A stretch of 64,000 bases of DNA from JAFDZV01 sp035549015 (GCA_035549015.1 DASZRW010000059.1:9325-73324), one strand, 5' to 3'; shown: positions 17,747 through 26,598, numbered from the stretch's first letter. Numbers and translations: made by a program. Notes: generated by a model from the letters alone, not told the origin.

Positions 17747-18208
17747 ATGGATTCCCCATCCACACCGGCCGGCTCTGTTGCCCGGTCGGTTATCGATTTC
17801 AAGCTCCCGGTGGCGAAGAACCAGCAGGCGTTGGTGCTGGTTCGGTTCACCGGGACGTTGGCGAAGTGGGTCTCCGTGTACTTCCCGAACCGCATCAAGG
17901 TGGTGTCCAGTTGCGAAGCCGGCACCACCGCCGTGCCCATCGTGCTGGACAATCACGGCGAGGAGCCGATGGATCTGCAGCTCGTGCCGGAATGCAGCGA
18001 GAAGGAGTGTCCCGATCAGAATCCCTCCGCGCAGCTGAACGTGATTCTCCAGTACGAATCGTCCAGCCCGATGCGCCACTGGCTGCTCTCCGCATCGGAG
18101 ATATCGGAATCCGATACGATCTCCATCACCATCATCGTGCAACCCGGCATCATCATCGACCCCGGAAGCGGAGATGCAGTACGTATTCCGGCCCGCACCA
18201 TGCCGTGA
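17747..18208 (+). CDS. small beta-rich protein with C-terminal ITIIVQPG motif (copy 2a)
   Basis: This 153-residue protein of unknown family has no signal peptide. It contains a beta-like pattern (KNQQALVLVRFTGTLAKWVS) and a Cys-containing segment VPECSEKECPDQ. Near the end, DTISITIIVQPGIIIDPG is shared with the other small plus-strand proteins. AGGAG precedes the ATG at 17747 at good spacing; longer frames are rejected. It diverges from TPR-HTH copy 2 and is followed after 89 bases by a second small gene carrying the same terminal motif. Its role is unknown. Confidence 0.78.
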   Translation: MDSPSTPAGSVARSVIDFKLPVAKNQQALVLVRFTGTLAKWVSVYFPNRIKVVSSCEAGTTAVPIVLDNHGEEPMDLQLVPECSEKECPDQNPSAQLNVILQYESSSPMRHWLLSASEISESDTISITIIVQPGIIIDPGSGDAVRIPARTMP

Positions 18209-18297
18209 TTCGAACTCCACATGTCCGGGAACGGCACGGCAGCCGTTCCGCGCTCGATAAATTCAACCGAACCAACAATCGAATTCCGAGGTATCTC

Positions 18298-18705
18298 ATG
18301 CTGCAATCCGACAATCCAGCCTTCCCCGCTGCTCTGCCTGTTCCAACGTTCCCCATGGTAGGGACGTCGGACGCCAATCTGATCTGTCTTGTCCATGTCG
18401 CGTTTCTGGGGCCTACTGAAAAGGTCGTCACCTTCACTCTCGTCGGTCGCAGCGCCCCCTGGATCACCGTGAACTCCGGCGATGGTCCGTTCTGGAGCCG
18501 CATATTCCAGCCGAAGGACGGGCTGAGCCTGATAGGGGTGCCCGATGTGGCGAACTGCGCGTGGTGGTCGCCGCTCGGTGCCTGCGCCGGCAGCATATAC
18601 TCCGCCTTCACCTACGGATATTCGCTCAACACCGGCATCGATCAGGATGCCGTGCTGATCACCATTATCGTGCAGCCGGGAATCATCGCTCCCATTCCAC
18701 TGTAG
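18298..18705 (+). CDS. small beta-rich protein with C-terminal ITIIVQPG motif (copy 2b)
   Basis: This 135-residue protein of unknown family is homologous along its length to the protein at 26170-26598. Compare VPTFPMVGTSDANLICLVHV, KVVTFTLVGRSAPWIT and FWSRIFQPKDGLSLIGV with the VPVFPVIDPG, RVTFTRPGETMPWL and FWNHVYRHQDGISRLAI segments there. It ends DAVLITIIVQPGIIAPIPL. GAGGT lies before the ATG at 18298. It converges with STAND copy 2, only 21 bases apart. The Trp/Phe-rich FW motif and terminal strand suggest a beta-sandwich, but the fold is inferred. Confidence 0.78.
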   Translation: MLQSDNPAFPAALPVPTFPMVGTSDANLICLVHVAFLGPTEKVVTFTLVGRSAPWITVNSGDGPFWSRIFQPKDGLSLIGVPDVANCAWWSPLGACAGSIYSAFTYGYSLNTGIDQDAVLITIIVQPGIIAPIPL

Positions 18706-18726
18706 CCGGCGCTCGATGGCGTCGTG

Positions 18727-21700
18727 TTACAGTGCGAACTCCATCCGGTACGCCAGTTGTGCCTGGATCTCGTTGCAGATCGCATGCAGGGAGATGATGT
18801 CCGGATGGGTTGCGCCCAGGTGCGCCTCGTGAATCGGAATGGCCCGGCTGTAGATCTCGAACGCCTCGCCCAGACGTCCCTGCATGCGCAGCGCCCCGGC
18901 CAGGCGGGTAGCGCTGCCGGCCGTTTCCAATGCGTCCGCTCCGAACAGATCGCGGCGGATAACATACGCGCGCCGCAGCAGCTGCTCCCCCTCCTCCAGC
19001 TCGCCGCTGTCGCGCAGCATCATGCCGAAGCTGGTCAGGAAGAGAGCGGTCCTTGGATGCCGTGCGCCGAGAATCCGCTCGGCGCACGCAAGCGCATGCC
19101 GGTAGTGCACGGCTGCTGCGGAGGTATTGCCCATCTGTTGAAGCGCGAATCCCAGGTTCACCCGGTTCGATGCCGTCTCCAGATGTCCCTCTCCCAGCAG
19201 GCAGCCGTTCACCGCAAGGGCGCGTTCGAAGTACATGGCTGCCTCGGCGAAGTCCCCGCGAGCCACCCGCATCGCGCCGAGATTGTTCACGATCATCGCA
19301 ACCGCAGCCTCGTCCGCGTCGTTGGCGAGGCAGAGCGCCTCCAGCAGGTGGATGTCCGCCTCCGCATGGTCCCCGCATGCATGGTACATCGCACCCAGCG
19401 CGGCCAGATTGCGTGCACGGTGCTTCGCATCCATTCCAGACGCAGCTTCGCGCAGGCGCAGCGCGCGTTCGGAGACGCGGATCGCCCGCTCCCACTCTCC
19501 CGTGTGATAGAGCAGCGTTGCGTACGAATCCAGTGCCGGGAGCATCGTGGGGTTGTCCTCACCGTGAGCAGCGCCGCGCTCCTCCAGTGCCGTGCGGCAC
19601 AGGTGCTCCGCCTCGGCGTAGTGCCCGGCGTGAAGCAGAAGGCCGGCAATGGCCTCGCGTGCTGCGACGAGATCCAGCGAAGGGTTCGCTTCCAGCTGGC
19701 AGGCCTGCATCGCAGTGCGATACGTTTCCACCATGCCGTACCGATTCTCCAGCGCCCTCCAGTATTGCAGCAGTTCGTACGGGTCGCCGTCGGCAAGCAG
19801 CATCGATGCCGTCCGGATATCCGCGATGGCGGTGTGAAGCTTCCGCCATGCGCCGGCATGCATTGCCTGCCACGGTATCTCCTCCACGTGGCGGCGTGCA
19901 ATGGGCTGGGATGCAAACCAGTCCGCGATCCGCTCGCGGATCTCCGGGATGCGTCCGGGGCGTTCCACCAGATAGCGCCGCTCCACGGCTCTGCGGAATC
20001 CGTCGTGGTGGAAGCGGAACAGTCCCTCGTGGCCGATCAGATGGCAGCCGAGCGACGCCAGCACCTCCTCCGTCTCCCCTTCGTCCAACAGGCCGATCGC
20101 CGCGATCTCCTGCCGCGCAAGGCCGCGGCGGGCCGCCCATAGCAGGGTGAGCACCGTGCGCATCCGTGCCACGCCATGCCGGCCTTCCAGTTGTTCCAGT
20201 ACGCGATCGAACAGCTCCGGCAGCGTCTCCGCCGCGAGAAGGCGATTCAGGAGAGCCGGTTCATCTGCGCCGGAAGCGGTTGCGTTCAGCCTCTCCAGTT
20301 GCGTTCTCAGATAGAGGGGGTTGCCTCCTGCCGTCCCCGCCCCGATGCGTGCGTACCAGTCGCCGTAGCGTGCCTCCCCGAACTCGCGAACGTATCGGGT
20401 TATCAGGTCGCGCCGTTGCTTCTGCGTAAGCTGCACCATGCGAAGCTCCGGCCAGGCTCGCGCGTGCAACGCCGCCAACGGTTCGGTATCGGTGGTGGAG
20501 ACGATCAGCAGCACATGCGGCGGAATATGTTCAGGAAGCCAGGAGAGATCCCGGGAAGCTTCGTCGAGCTGATCGAGGCCGTCCACCACCAGCACCAGGT
20601 TCTCATGTTGAAGATGTCCCAGCCAGAGCGGAAACGCCTCACGAATGCCGGCGGCATCCGTTGGGAGCGGATCGTCCACGCCGAGGCGTTCCCGTATCTC
20701 CGCCATGATGTGGCGCAGCACCGTGGCGCCGTCGTTGCCGGCGGATGCGGCCGCCACGTGATGCTGCACGATGAAGAGGTGGGGATGCTCGCTCCTGATC
20801 CGTTCGCACCAGTATGCCAGGAGTGCGCTCTTTCCCGCGCCCGATTCACCGGACACCACCAGCCCGGCATTGCGCTCCGGCTCGTCCCTCTCCGCAGCCG
20901 CCGTTCCGGGCTGGTTGTTCAGGAAATCGTCCAGGCGCTCCAGGTATCCCGGAATCTCCATGTAGGCATGCGTGCGCGAACGCGCGAACGATCGGTGCAT
21001 CCGGCGCTCCGCATCGAGAGGCGAGCCGGTGGCAGCGGGAAAGAGGCGGTTGATCAGGTCCATCAGGTCGCGGCGAACGAGGTCGAGCAACTGCTCCCGC
21101 GTATGCACTGTGTGGTGCAGCGTCTGCCCGCTGGATCGGATCATGTCCAGGATGCGCTCGCGTGCGGCGGCCGCAACGTTGCGCCGGCGCCGCGGCATCG
21201 CATCGTAGTACGACATTTCCTTCTCCGCCTGCGTACCGGAGACCGATGGAGGGGGTGCGGTGGCGTAGGCCTCCGGATGTTCCGGAGCCGGGTCATAGGG
21301 GAAGAACAACATCCTTCCGGCGAGCGCCGGGTTCCGGAGCGCGCCTGCGAGCGCCTCCATCGAAAGAAGGAACGGTGAGCCGGCAGTCCCTGCGCTGCGC
21401 CAGCGATACGGGTCGGTGCGGGCATCGCGGCCATCTGCGGCAGGGGGGCCCTCTACCGCCGGGTTGCTTCCAACGATCACCAGCACATAGATCCGCTGCC
21501 CGGTGTGCGCTGCAGGGGGGTGGTTGAAGATCGTCTCACCGTATGCCCCGGCTGTATCTGTGCCTGCAAGCTCGCACGTGGCGATATCTCCGCCGCGCGC
21601 GCGGCAGATGCCGCTCAGCTCCGGCAGCAGCGCCTGAGCCAGCCATGCTCGTTCCGCATCGATATCGCACTGTATGCCGACGATCGCGATCCGGATCAAC

Positions 21701-21744
21701 GGGAACGCATCGTGCGGCGATGGTGCCGAGGGCTCGCAACTCAT
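18727..21744 (-). CDS. DUF4062-like / STAND NTPase / TPR protein (module copy 2)
   Basis: This 1005-residue paralogue of the STAND proteins at 6864 and 26736 has an N-terminal region IRIAIVGIQCDIDAERAWLA...LPELSGICRARGGD resembling DUF4062, but the GxRYGW motif of copy 1 is lost. Walker A is GESGAGKSA near residue 300 and Walker B is NLVLVVDGLDQLDE; a LLIVSTTDTEPLAAL strand follows. The C-terminal third is TPR repeats (AARNLAALGAMYHACGDHAE...HPRTALFLTSFGMML). It is preceded by a convincing Bacteroidota-type promoter (21869-21901) that is also found before copy 3. The N-terminal difference suggests that the copies sense different inputs. Confidence 0.88.
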   Translation of the reverse strand: MSCEPSAPSPHDAFPLIRIAIVGIQCDIDAERAWLAQALLPELSGICRARGGDIATCELAGTDTAGAYGETIFNHPPAAHTGQRIYVLVIVGSNPAVEGPPAADGRDARTDPYRWRSAGTAGSPFLLSMEALAGALRNPALAGRMLFFPYDPAPEHPEAYATAPPPSVSGTQAEKEMSYYDAMPRRRRNVAAAARERILDMIRSSGQTLHHTVHTREQLLDLVRRDLMDLINRLFPAATGSPLDAERRMHRSFARSRTHAYMEIPGYLERLDDFLNNQPGTAAAERDEPERNAGLVVSGESGAGKSALLAYWCERIRSEHPHLFIVQHHVAAASAGNDGATVLRHIMAEIRERLGVDDPLPTDAAGIREAFPLWLGHLQHENLVLVVDGLDQLDEASRDLSWLPEHIPPHVLLIVSTTDTEPLAALHARAWPELRMVQLTQKQRRDLITRYVREFGEARYGDWYARIGAGTAGGNPLYLRTQLERLNATASGADEPALLNRLLAAETLPELFDRVLEQLEGRHGVARMRTVLTLLWAARRGLARQEIAAIGLLDEGETEEVLASLGCHLIGHEGLFRFHHDGFRRAVERRYLVERPGRIPEIRERIADWFASQPIARRHVEEIPWQAMHAGAWRKLHTAIADIRTASMLLADGDPYELLQYWRALENRYGMVETYRTAMQACQLEANPSLDLVAAREAIAGLLLHAGHYAEAEHLCRTALEERGAAHGEDNPTMLPALDSYATLLYHTGEWERAIRVSERALRLREAASGMDAKHRARNLAALGAMYHACGDHAEADIHLLEALCLANDADEAAVAMIVNNLGAMRVARGDFAEAAMYFERALAVNGCLLGEGHLETASNRVNLGFALQQMGNTSAAAVHYRHALACAERILGARHPRTALFLTSFGMMLRDSGELEEGEQLLRRAYVIRRDLFGADALETAGSATRLAGALRMQGRLGEAFEIYSRAIPIHEAHLGATHPDIISLHAICNEIQAQLAYRMEFAL

Positions 21745-21868
21745 TGCCGGTTCCGAAAGAATGGTTGACACGAACTGCTGCAATCGCATGCGGCGGCCTG
21801 GCCCATGCGGTTGCCGGACATATCGCGTGCAGGGGAGTGTGCAGGCGTTGTGGGATCACGAGAGGGAT

Positions 21869-21901
21869 GCAAAAGTAGCAGGGAATGCGCTTCATGTCAA
21901 A
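21869..21901 (-). promoter_or_regulatory. Bacteroidota-type promoter of STAND gene 2
   Basis: On the minus strand TTTG (21901-21898) is followed after exactly 20 bases by TACTTTTGC (21877-21869), matching the Bacteroidota sigma form TTTG/TAnnTTTG. The surrounding 60 bases (21840-21900) are nearly repeated before STAND gene 3 at 29735-29796, including TGCAGGCGTTGTGGGA and TGCAAAAGTAGCAGGGAAT in plus orientation. It gives a leader of about 120 bases. Confidence 0.75.
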
Positions 21902-21940
21902 CGGGCCGGGTAATGCCTCAACGGCAATTCCCGGCCCGTT
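21900..21940 (-). terminator. terminator of the 82-residue protein gene, copy 2
   Basis: A perfect 11-bp stem AACGGGCCGGG/CCCGGCCCGTT encloses 19 bases, 37 bases past the stop of the gene at 21978-22226. It directly abuts the -33 box of the STAND 2 promoter, so one unit ends where the next begins. Confidence 0.7.
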
Positions 21941-21977
21941 CCTGTTGTGGTGCAGTTTCGCTGCGACAATGAGAATA

Positions 21978-22226
21978 CTACTTGAAGTCGCTGGTCTTGC
22001 CCGAGTGGGTGCACTGTACTCCGGGGAACTCATAGGTCTTGCCATCGCCATCGAACACACCGCTGATGTTGTAGTGGTGCCCCACCGTTGGAAGGTCTCC
22101 GGCGCTGAATGGGCCGGCGGAGAATACTCCGAACTCGGAATATGTTCCCGTGCCGTCCGTCAGGTCGCCAGATCCCTGAATCGAACGAACAATGACGCGT
22201 GTGTAGTGACCGACAGGATTCGCCAT
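21978..22226 (-). CDS. 82-residue conserved small protein, copy 2
   Basis: This protein has the same length as, and is closely similar to, the protein at 10544-10792; the last 25 residues (FDGDGKTYEFPGVQCTHSGK and on) are almost identical. The first half is more diverged (VIVRSIQGSGDLTDGTGTYS). AGGAG precedes the ATG. It sits just before the promoter of STAND copy 2, as copy 1 sits before STAND copy 1. The only Cys, in the VQCTHSG segment, is conserved in copy 1 (VKCVHAG). No function is assigned. Confidence 0.8.
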   Translation of the reverse strand: MANPVGHYTRVIVRSIQGSGDLTDGTGTYSEFGVFSAGPFSAGDLPTVGHHYNISGVFDGDGKTYEFPGVQCTHSGKTSDFK

Positions 22227-22263
22227 GTCTTGATTCTCCTCTGATTGAAGGTGATAGATATCG

Positions 22264-22308
22264 GTAGCGCCCTCGGCGGCAAGTGGCCGTTGCCACTTCA
22301 GGCGCTAC
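22264..22308 (-). promoter_or_regulatory. nested hairpin upstream of the 82-residue gene copy 2
   Basis: Outer arms GTAGCGCC/GGCGCTAC (8 bp) enclose an inner perfect hairpin AAGTGGC-cgtt-GCCACTT (7 bp). It lies 38 bases before the ATG at 22226, between two minus-strand genes. It may be a terminator for the upstream gene or a structured 5' leader. No T-run follows. Confidence 0.4.
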
Positions 22309-22524
22309 GTGCGAAACGGCTGCGTTGCGATGGCTGCATCCCTCCGGATGTATCGCGACGAGACGATTGCTCGTAACGCGAGTACGTGGATTCGAGGTGC
22401 GCCCGGTCGCTCAGTTCCGTTTCGCGATTCCGTAACGGCATGCCGGGAGGAGGTTGCTCCAACCGCCCCTCCGCCCGGCGATGCCACTGCTGCCACTCGT
22501 TGAGGTCGATGCGAGTTGCGGCTG

Positions 22525-23157
22525 CTACGATTGAACGAACGTTCCGGAAGCGCTGTTGAACTTGAGAGAGACGCTTGTGACCGTGCCACCGAACGTCACC
22601 TTGGTATAACTGGTATTGATCTGAGAGATCATCGTCTCGCTTGCGAAGTTTGCCTGCAGCCACACATAGACAACCGTGAACGGTGTGAGCGTGTCGTAGG
22701 CCTGGCTCAATACCATGTCGGCGTTCAAGGCATTGAATCCGCCCGGAACGCCGTTGATGATGGCCGGCTGCGTAAGTCCGAACGTGAGCGCCCGGTACTT
22801 GCTTGCCGGCATGGCGTTATCGATGCGATAGCTGGTGAGCGGAACGTCGGATGTGGCGACGCCCTGGGAAAAGATTGCGTTGGGCAGGAAGGTGTACGTT
22901 GATCCGCCTTCGGCCGGCGAGAATGTGCTGAGCTTGGAGATCGTGGCGCCATGCTCCACGGTGCTCGTTGCCGCGTAGATGCCGTACTGCTCCGTCCACG
23001 ATACGGTGTTGTTCTCGAACGGATCGAAGCTCTGCCAGATCACGTTGGGCGCGGCGCCTCCCACCGGCTTCGCGAGCGTGATGTTCATGCCGGCAGCGCT
23101 GATAACGGCCAGTTCGGTCGGGTCGATCTGCAGTGAAAGTTCATAGTTGTTAGCCAT
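22525..23157 (-). CDS. hypothetical protein, beta-rich
   Basis: This 210-residue protein of unknown family begins MANNYELSLQIDPTELAVIS; AGGA lies about ten bases before the ATG at 23157, and an in-frame extension to 23238 has no support. It is rich in Ser, Thr, Phe and Tyr (IWQSFDPFENNTVSWTEQYG and VVYVWLQANFASETMISQIN), lacks Cys and charged runs, and has no signal peptide. The terminal part (YTKVTFGGTVTSVSLKFNSA) looks like beta-hairpins. It precedes the 82-residue gene copy 2, roughly where the peptide/PatG-like operon precedes copy 1. It does not carry the ITIxVQP motif. It could be a cargo or toxin-like protein, but no evidence decides that. Confidence 0.7.
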   Translation of the reverse strand: MANNYELSLQIDPTELAVISAAGMNITLAKPVGGAAPNVIWQSFDPFENNTVSWTEQYGIYAATSTVEHGATISKLSTFSPAEGGSTYTFLPNAIFSQGVATSDVPLTSYRIDNAMPASKYRALTFGLTQPAIINGVPGGFNALNADMVLSQAYDTLTPFTVVYVWLQANFASETMISQINTSYTKVTFGGTVTSVSLKFNSASGTFVQS

Positions 23158-23768
23158 GTCGCTTGTTCCTGAGTTGATTGATACGTGAAGAGTGATTGCT
23201 CCGGCCGATCGTGAGCGCCTGCATGCGCCGCTGTGCACACGGCTGCATCAAGCCTCGGAGTGCGCGGCCACGCGAGATGTTGAGGCGCGGCTGCATGTGT
23301 CACGATCGGCCTTGCGGTTGTGTTGTCCGTCATGACGTTCATGCAAAGGTCGCTGCACCGTGCGGCCGCAGATCTACTGAGGTATTACCGAGTTTATTCG
23401 CCCCACGCCGGGCCCTTGCTCTGCATGCGCTGCAGGGCGAACGCGCGCAATCGGGCGCAGTCTGCGGGAAGTTCAAGGGGGTGCGGCCACGCAGCCCGTT
23501 TCGTGCAGGGGATTGAAGTCGGCGTCGACATCCGGCTGGCGCATCTTCGGTACTGAACTTCTACCGAGGCGGCGCCGTTCATGAGCCGACGGCGCGAAGG
23601 AATTGCGCGGCTGCGATGCGGAACGCACGGCCCGGCAGGCGGAAAGCCGCGGCCGTGTATGGCAGGCAGGGAGCAGTGATGCGGCGGAGATCGACTGCCG
23701 GGCAGGCGGCCGTCCACCCGGGAATGAGAGGGGAGAGAGTGATGATGATTCGAGCACCCGGCCGTGGA
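23158..23768. other. long non-coding stretch
   Basis: About 610 bases lie between the hypothetical protein start and the stop of TPR-HTH copy 3, both on the minus strand. The open frames here are Arg/Pro/Cys-rich on both strands and look like shadows. No promoter box, repeat or RNA gene was recognised. It must carry the promoter of the 23157 gene. Confidence 0.5.
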
Positions 23769-25451
23769 CTAGAGCGAGGCGAGGAAGGTAGTGAGGCTCA
23801 CCTTCGAGTCCAGGCGAAGTTTGCGGCGGATGTTGTACTTGTGCGAGTCCACCGTGCGAACGGAGGTGCAGAGAATTGCGGCGACATCCTTGGTGGAGAG
23901 ATTGATGCGGGCAAGCGAGCAGATCTTCAACTCCGTCGGCGTCAGCAGCGGGCAGCGCTCCGAAAGGAGCCGGATGAAGTCCTGATGGAGATGATCGAGC
24001 TGCTGCTCGAATATCTTCCAGTCCGCATCGGCATGCTTCGTGCTGGTGATCTCGCTGATCATCCGTTCAACCGTATCGGTGCCGGAGCGGCGGCTCTCGC
24101 CGTGCAGCTTCTCGAGTTGATACTGCATGTCGGCGAGCAGTTCCTTCTTCTGCAGAAGGTTTACCGCCATGGCCGTGAGCTCGTTCTGCTTCAGTCGCAT
24201 CTCGGCGCGGAGCCCTTCAACCTGCAGGCGATACATTTCCCGCTCGCGCTCCGCCTTCTCCAGATCGAACCGAACCTGCAGTTCGGCGATTGCATGCTGC
24301 TTCTCGCGACCGGCCAGTTCGTTCCGGAGTTCCGCGAAATGGCGATAGTGTTCGAATGCCCATTCAATCTGTCCAAGGTGGTGATAGGCATGCGAGATGG
24401 CGCCGTGCACCTCGTACTGAAGACGCCGATCGTCGATCGCGCGCGCCAGTGCCAGCGCCTGATCCAGCACGAAGACGGCGTCGTCCATCGCGCCGAGTGC
24501 GGTGTGCAGGCGCCCCATGTCCAGCAGAAGCTCCACGCGCCGCGTGTCGTCGGGCGACTGGCCCAGCAGCGAGTAGGCGCGCATTGTGAGGCCCAGCGCG
24601 GCATCGTACTCATGCCGTGCCGCATGAACGCGTCCCAGCATCGCCAGCACGGTCCCCACATTCTGCAGGTCCCCCAGCGTCTCGTAGATCGTGAGCGCCC
24701 GAAGTCCGTGTTCGGCTGCGCTCTCGCCGTTGCCGGTGGCGAGATCTATTTCGGCGAGATGCCGCAGTGCGTCCACTTCACGGAGACGATTCCCGGATTC
24801 CCGGAACACCTCGGCGCTTCGGCGCAGATATTCGCGGGCGGTCGTGTGGTCGTTCGTGCGTCCGTACAGGATGCCGACCGCGGCCAGGGCATGCCCCACA
24901 CCGTCGTGTACATCGCTCGATTCATACAGCCGGAGAGCGTCCAGATAATATCCGAGCGCCTTCGGGTAGTCGCCGATGCTCATTCTCAGATCGCCGATGG
25001 AGAGTGCCGCCGCGGCCTGGAGGTCCGATGCCCCGGCATGCATTGCCCGTTCGAGTGCCGTATGCAGCCAGTCGATCGCATGCGGGGCCATGCCGGCGGC
25101 GAGGTGCGCCCGGCCTGCCTGCAGTGCGCAGACGGCGGCTTCCGAGTCGTGGCCAAGATCCACATTGATGCAGTACGCCTCCACAAGGTCGGCAGCCCCC
25201 GCATCGTGATTTCCGAGAACAACGTATGCCTCGCCGCGACGGCGCAGAATGCGTGCAGCTGCCGCCATGTTGCGCGACGAGGCGGCGAGGCGATACCCCT
25301 CGCTCGCCAGGCCGACACTGTACGGCGCGGCGCCGGCCGCGGCCTCGTCGAGAAATTCCAGAATCAGATCGAGCTTCCGATTCCGATCCTGCGCCATCAA
25401 CAGCCGGCGTTCGATCGCCTCGATAATTCGTTCCTGGTCTGCTGTCCCCAT
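23769..25451 (-). CDS. TPR protein with C-terminal LuxR-type HTH (module copy 3)
   Basis: This is the third paralogue, 560 residues, with start MGTADQERIIEAIERRLLMA at 25451; a frame open to 26111 overlaps the divergent gene and is rejected. TPR repeats (DVHDGVGHALAAVGILYGRT and others) cover about residues 60-380. A coiled coil (QVRFDLEKAEREREMYRLQV) follows, then a linker DADWKIFEQQLDHLHQDFIR. The HTH reads LTPTELKICSLARINLSTKD...AILCTSVRTVDSHKYNI. It diverges from the small gene at 25668 across 216 bases, as in the other two modules. The linker before the HTH is shared with copy 1 (EDWKRFEEQLGTLHHDFV). Confidence 0.85.
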   Translation of the reverse strand: MGTADQERIIEAIERRLLMAQDRNRKLDLILEFLDEAAAGAAPYSVGLASEGYRLAASSRNMAAAARILRRRGEAYVVLGNHDAGAADLVEAYCINVDLGHDSEAAVCALQAGRAHLAAGMAPHAIDWLHTALERAMHAGASDLQAAAALSIGDLRMSIGDYPKALGYYLDALRLYESSDVHDGVGHALAAVGILYGRTNDHTTAREYLRRSAEVFRESGNRLREVDALRHLAEIDLATGNGESAAEHGLRALTIYETLGDLQNVGTVLAMLGRVHAARHEYDAALGLTMRAYSLLGQSPDDTRRVELLLDMGRLHTALGAMDDAVFVLDQALALARAIDDRRLQYEVHGAISHAYHHLGQIEWAFEHYRHFAELRNELAGREKQHAIAELQVRFDLEKAEREREMYRLQVEGLRAEMRLKQNELTAMAVNLLQKKELLADMQYQLEKLHGESRRSGTDTVERMISEITSTKHADADWKIFEQQLDHLHQDFIRLLSERCPLLTPTELKICSLARINLSTKDVAAILCTSVRTVDSHKYNIRRKLRLDSKVSLTTFLASL

Positions 25452-25667
25452 GATCCGTTGCCATAACGATGAAAGAATACATCCGGCACGAACGCGCGGT
25501 GCGGAGTGCGGCGGTGTTCGTCTGCGCCGCCGGTCAACTCGGTAATTCCTCAGTAGTGCGGAAGCCCGTCCATCTCGATACCATTGCACCAACCAACACC
25601 GGGCCGTGCAACGCAGCGGCCCGCCAACATCAGCCGGCATGTTTGCCGCAACCAGGAGGATCTCATC

Positions 25668-26090
25668 ATGACAGGTGCAGGTATCGTCACCATCGAGGAA
25701 CTCGAAGCGATCACATCCATTCCGATCACCGAATTCCTTCCGGACTCCTACTGCCAGATCGTAGTCGAGTCCACGTTGAACGAGACCGTCGTGGTTTCGA
25801 TCGTTGATGCCAAACTCATCGCAGTCGAAGGCGACAAGCTGGCCGGCGGGGAATCGTATACAACGCGCATCTCCGGCGAGGATATGTCGCTCCAGCCCTA
25901 CACGCTGAACATCCTCTCGCGAACCGCGATGATTCATACCTGCAAGACCGGCTACTACACACTCCCGGACGACGAGACGAATTATCAGATCGAACTGTGC
26001 CGCATGGTGCCGTTTCCCGACACGACAACGGACGGGCAGATCAACATCACGATCATCCTCCAGCCCACGGACATCCTCACGGAGCCGTAG
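25668..26090 (+). CDS. small beta-rich protein with C-terminal ITIILQP motif (copy 3a)
   Basis: This 140-residue protein of unknown family has a very clear ribosome site, AGGAGG, before the ATG at 25668. It is acidic and beta-rich (SYCQIVVESTLNETVVVSIV, then KLAGGESYTTRISGEDMSLQ) with Cys in MIHTCKTGYY and IELCRMV. It ends GQINITIILQPTDILTEP, the shared terminal motif. There is no signal peptide. It diverges from TPR-HTH copy 3 and is followed by a second small gene after 79 bases. Confidence 0.78.
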   Translation: MTGAGIVTIEELEAITSIPITEFLPDSYCQIVVESTLNETVVVSIVDAKLIAVEGDKLAGGESYTTRISGEDMSLQPYTLNILSRTAMIHTCKTGYYTLPDDETNYQIELCRMVPFPDTTTDGQINITIILQPTDILTEP

Positions 26091-26169
26091 CTGGTTTCCC
26101 GGGAAGTGCATTCAGGCTGCGGTTGCGGGTTCGTGCAGCATGCGCGGTCAACATTCAACGAGAGAAACA

Positions 26170-26598
26170 ATGGCGGAACACTGGCATGCTCGTCATGGAG
26201 GACCCATTCGTGTACCGGTATTTCCCGTAATCGATCCCGGCGTCGGACTCTATGTGGTTATTCATATCGTGTTCAACGGGTCCGGGCTGAAGAGGGTGAC
26301 ATTCACACGCCCGGGAGAAACGATGCCGTGGCTTGTGGCGGAATTGCCGGGGACCGGTTTCTGGAATCATGTATACCGTCATCAGGATGGCATCAGCCGC
26401 CTTGCGATATCCGGAATGGACTCGATGCCGGATTGGACGTTCCTCGGCCAGAAGAAAATGACGAGCGACGGCGTCGTCTCCGCGTACACGTGCCAGTATC
26501 TCCTTGCGGAGAGCCCGCATGAGTCCGTGCTCGTCACCATTCTTCAACTGCCCGGATCGCCGGGCGGAGCTGCTGAAGCGCCGCGCCGTGTAGTGTGA
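26170..26598 (+). CDS. small beta-rich protein with C-terminal motif (copy 3b)
   Basis: This 142-residue homologue of the protein at 18298-18705 has VPVFPVIDPGVGLYVVIHIV, then KRVTFTRPGETMPWLVAELP and GFWNHVYRHQDGISRLAISG at matching positions. The terminal strand ESVLVTILQLPGSPGG is a diverged form of the ITIxVQPG motif. The ATG at 26170 follows GAGAG; an earlier in-frame start at 26140 is less likely. It converges on STAND copy 3 across a long hairpin. Confidence 0.75.
   Translation: MAEHWHARHGGPIRVPVFPVIDPGVGLYVVIHIVFNGSGLKRVTFTRPGETMPWLVAELPGTGFWNHVYRHQDGISRLAISGMDSMPDWTFLGQKKMTSDGVVSAYTCQYLLAESPHESVLVTILQLPGSPGGAAEAPRRVV

Noticed and set aside
23394..23717. 107-residue minus-strand frame in the 611-base gap
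   Set aside because: It is Pro/Arg/Ser-rich, has no ribosome site at any ATG, and has no similarity to the nearby small proteins.
25452..26111. N-terminal extension of TPR-HTH copy 3 to 780 residues
   Set aside because: It would overlap the divergent small gene entirely, and copies 1 and 2 both begin at the equivalent of 25451.
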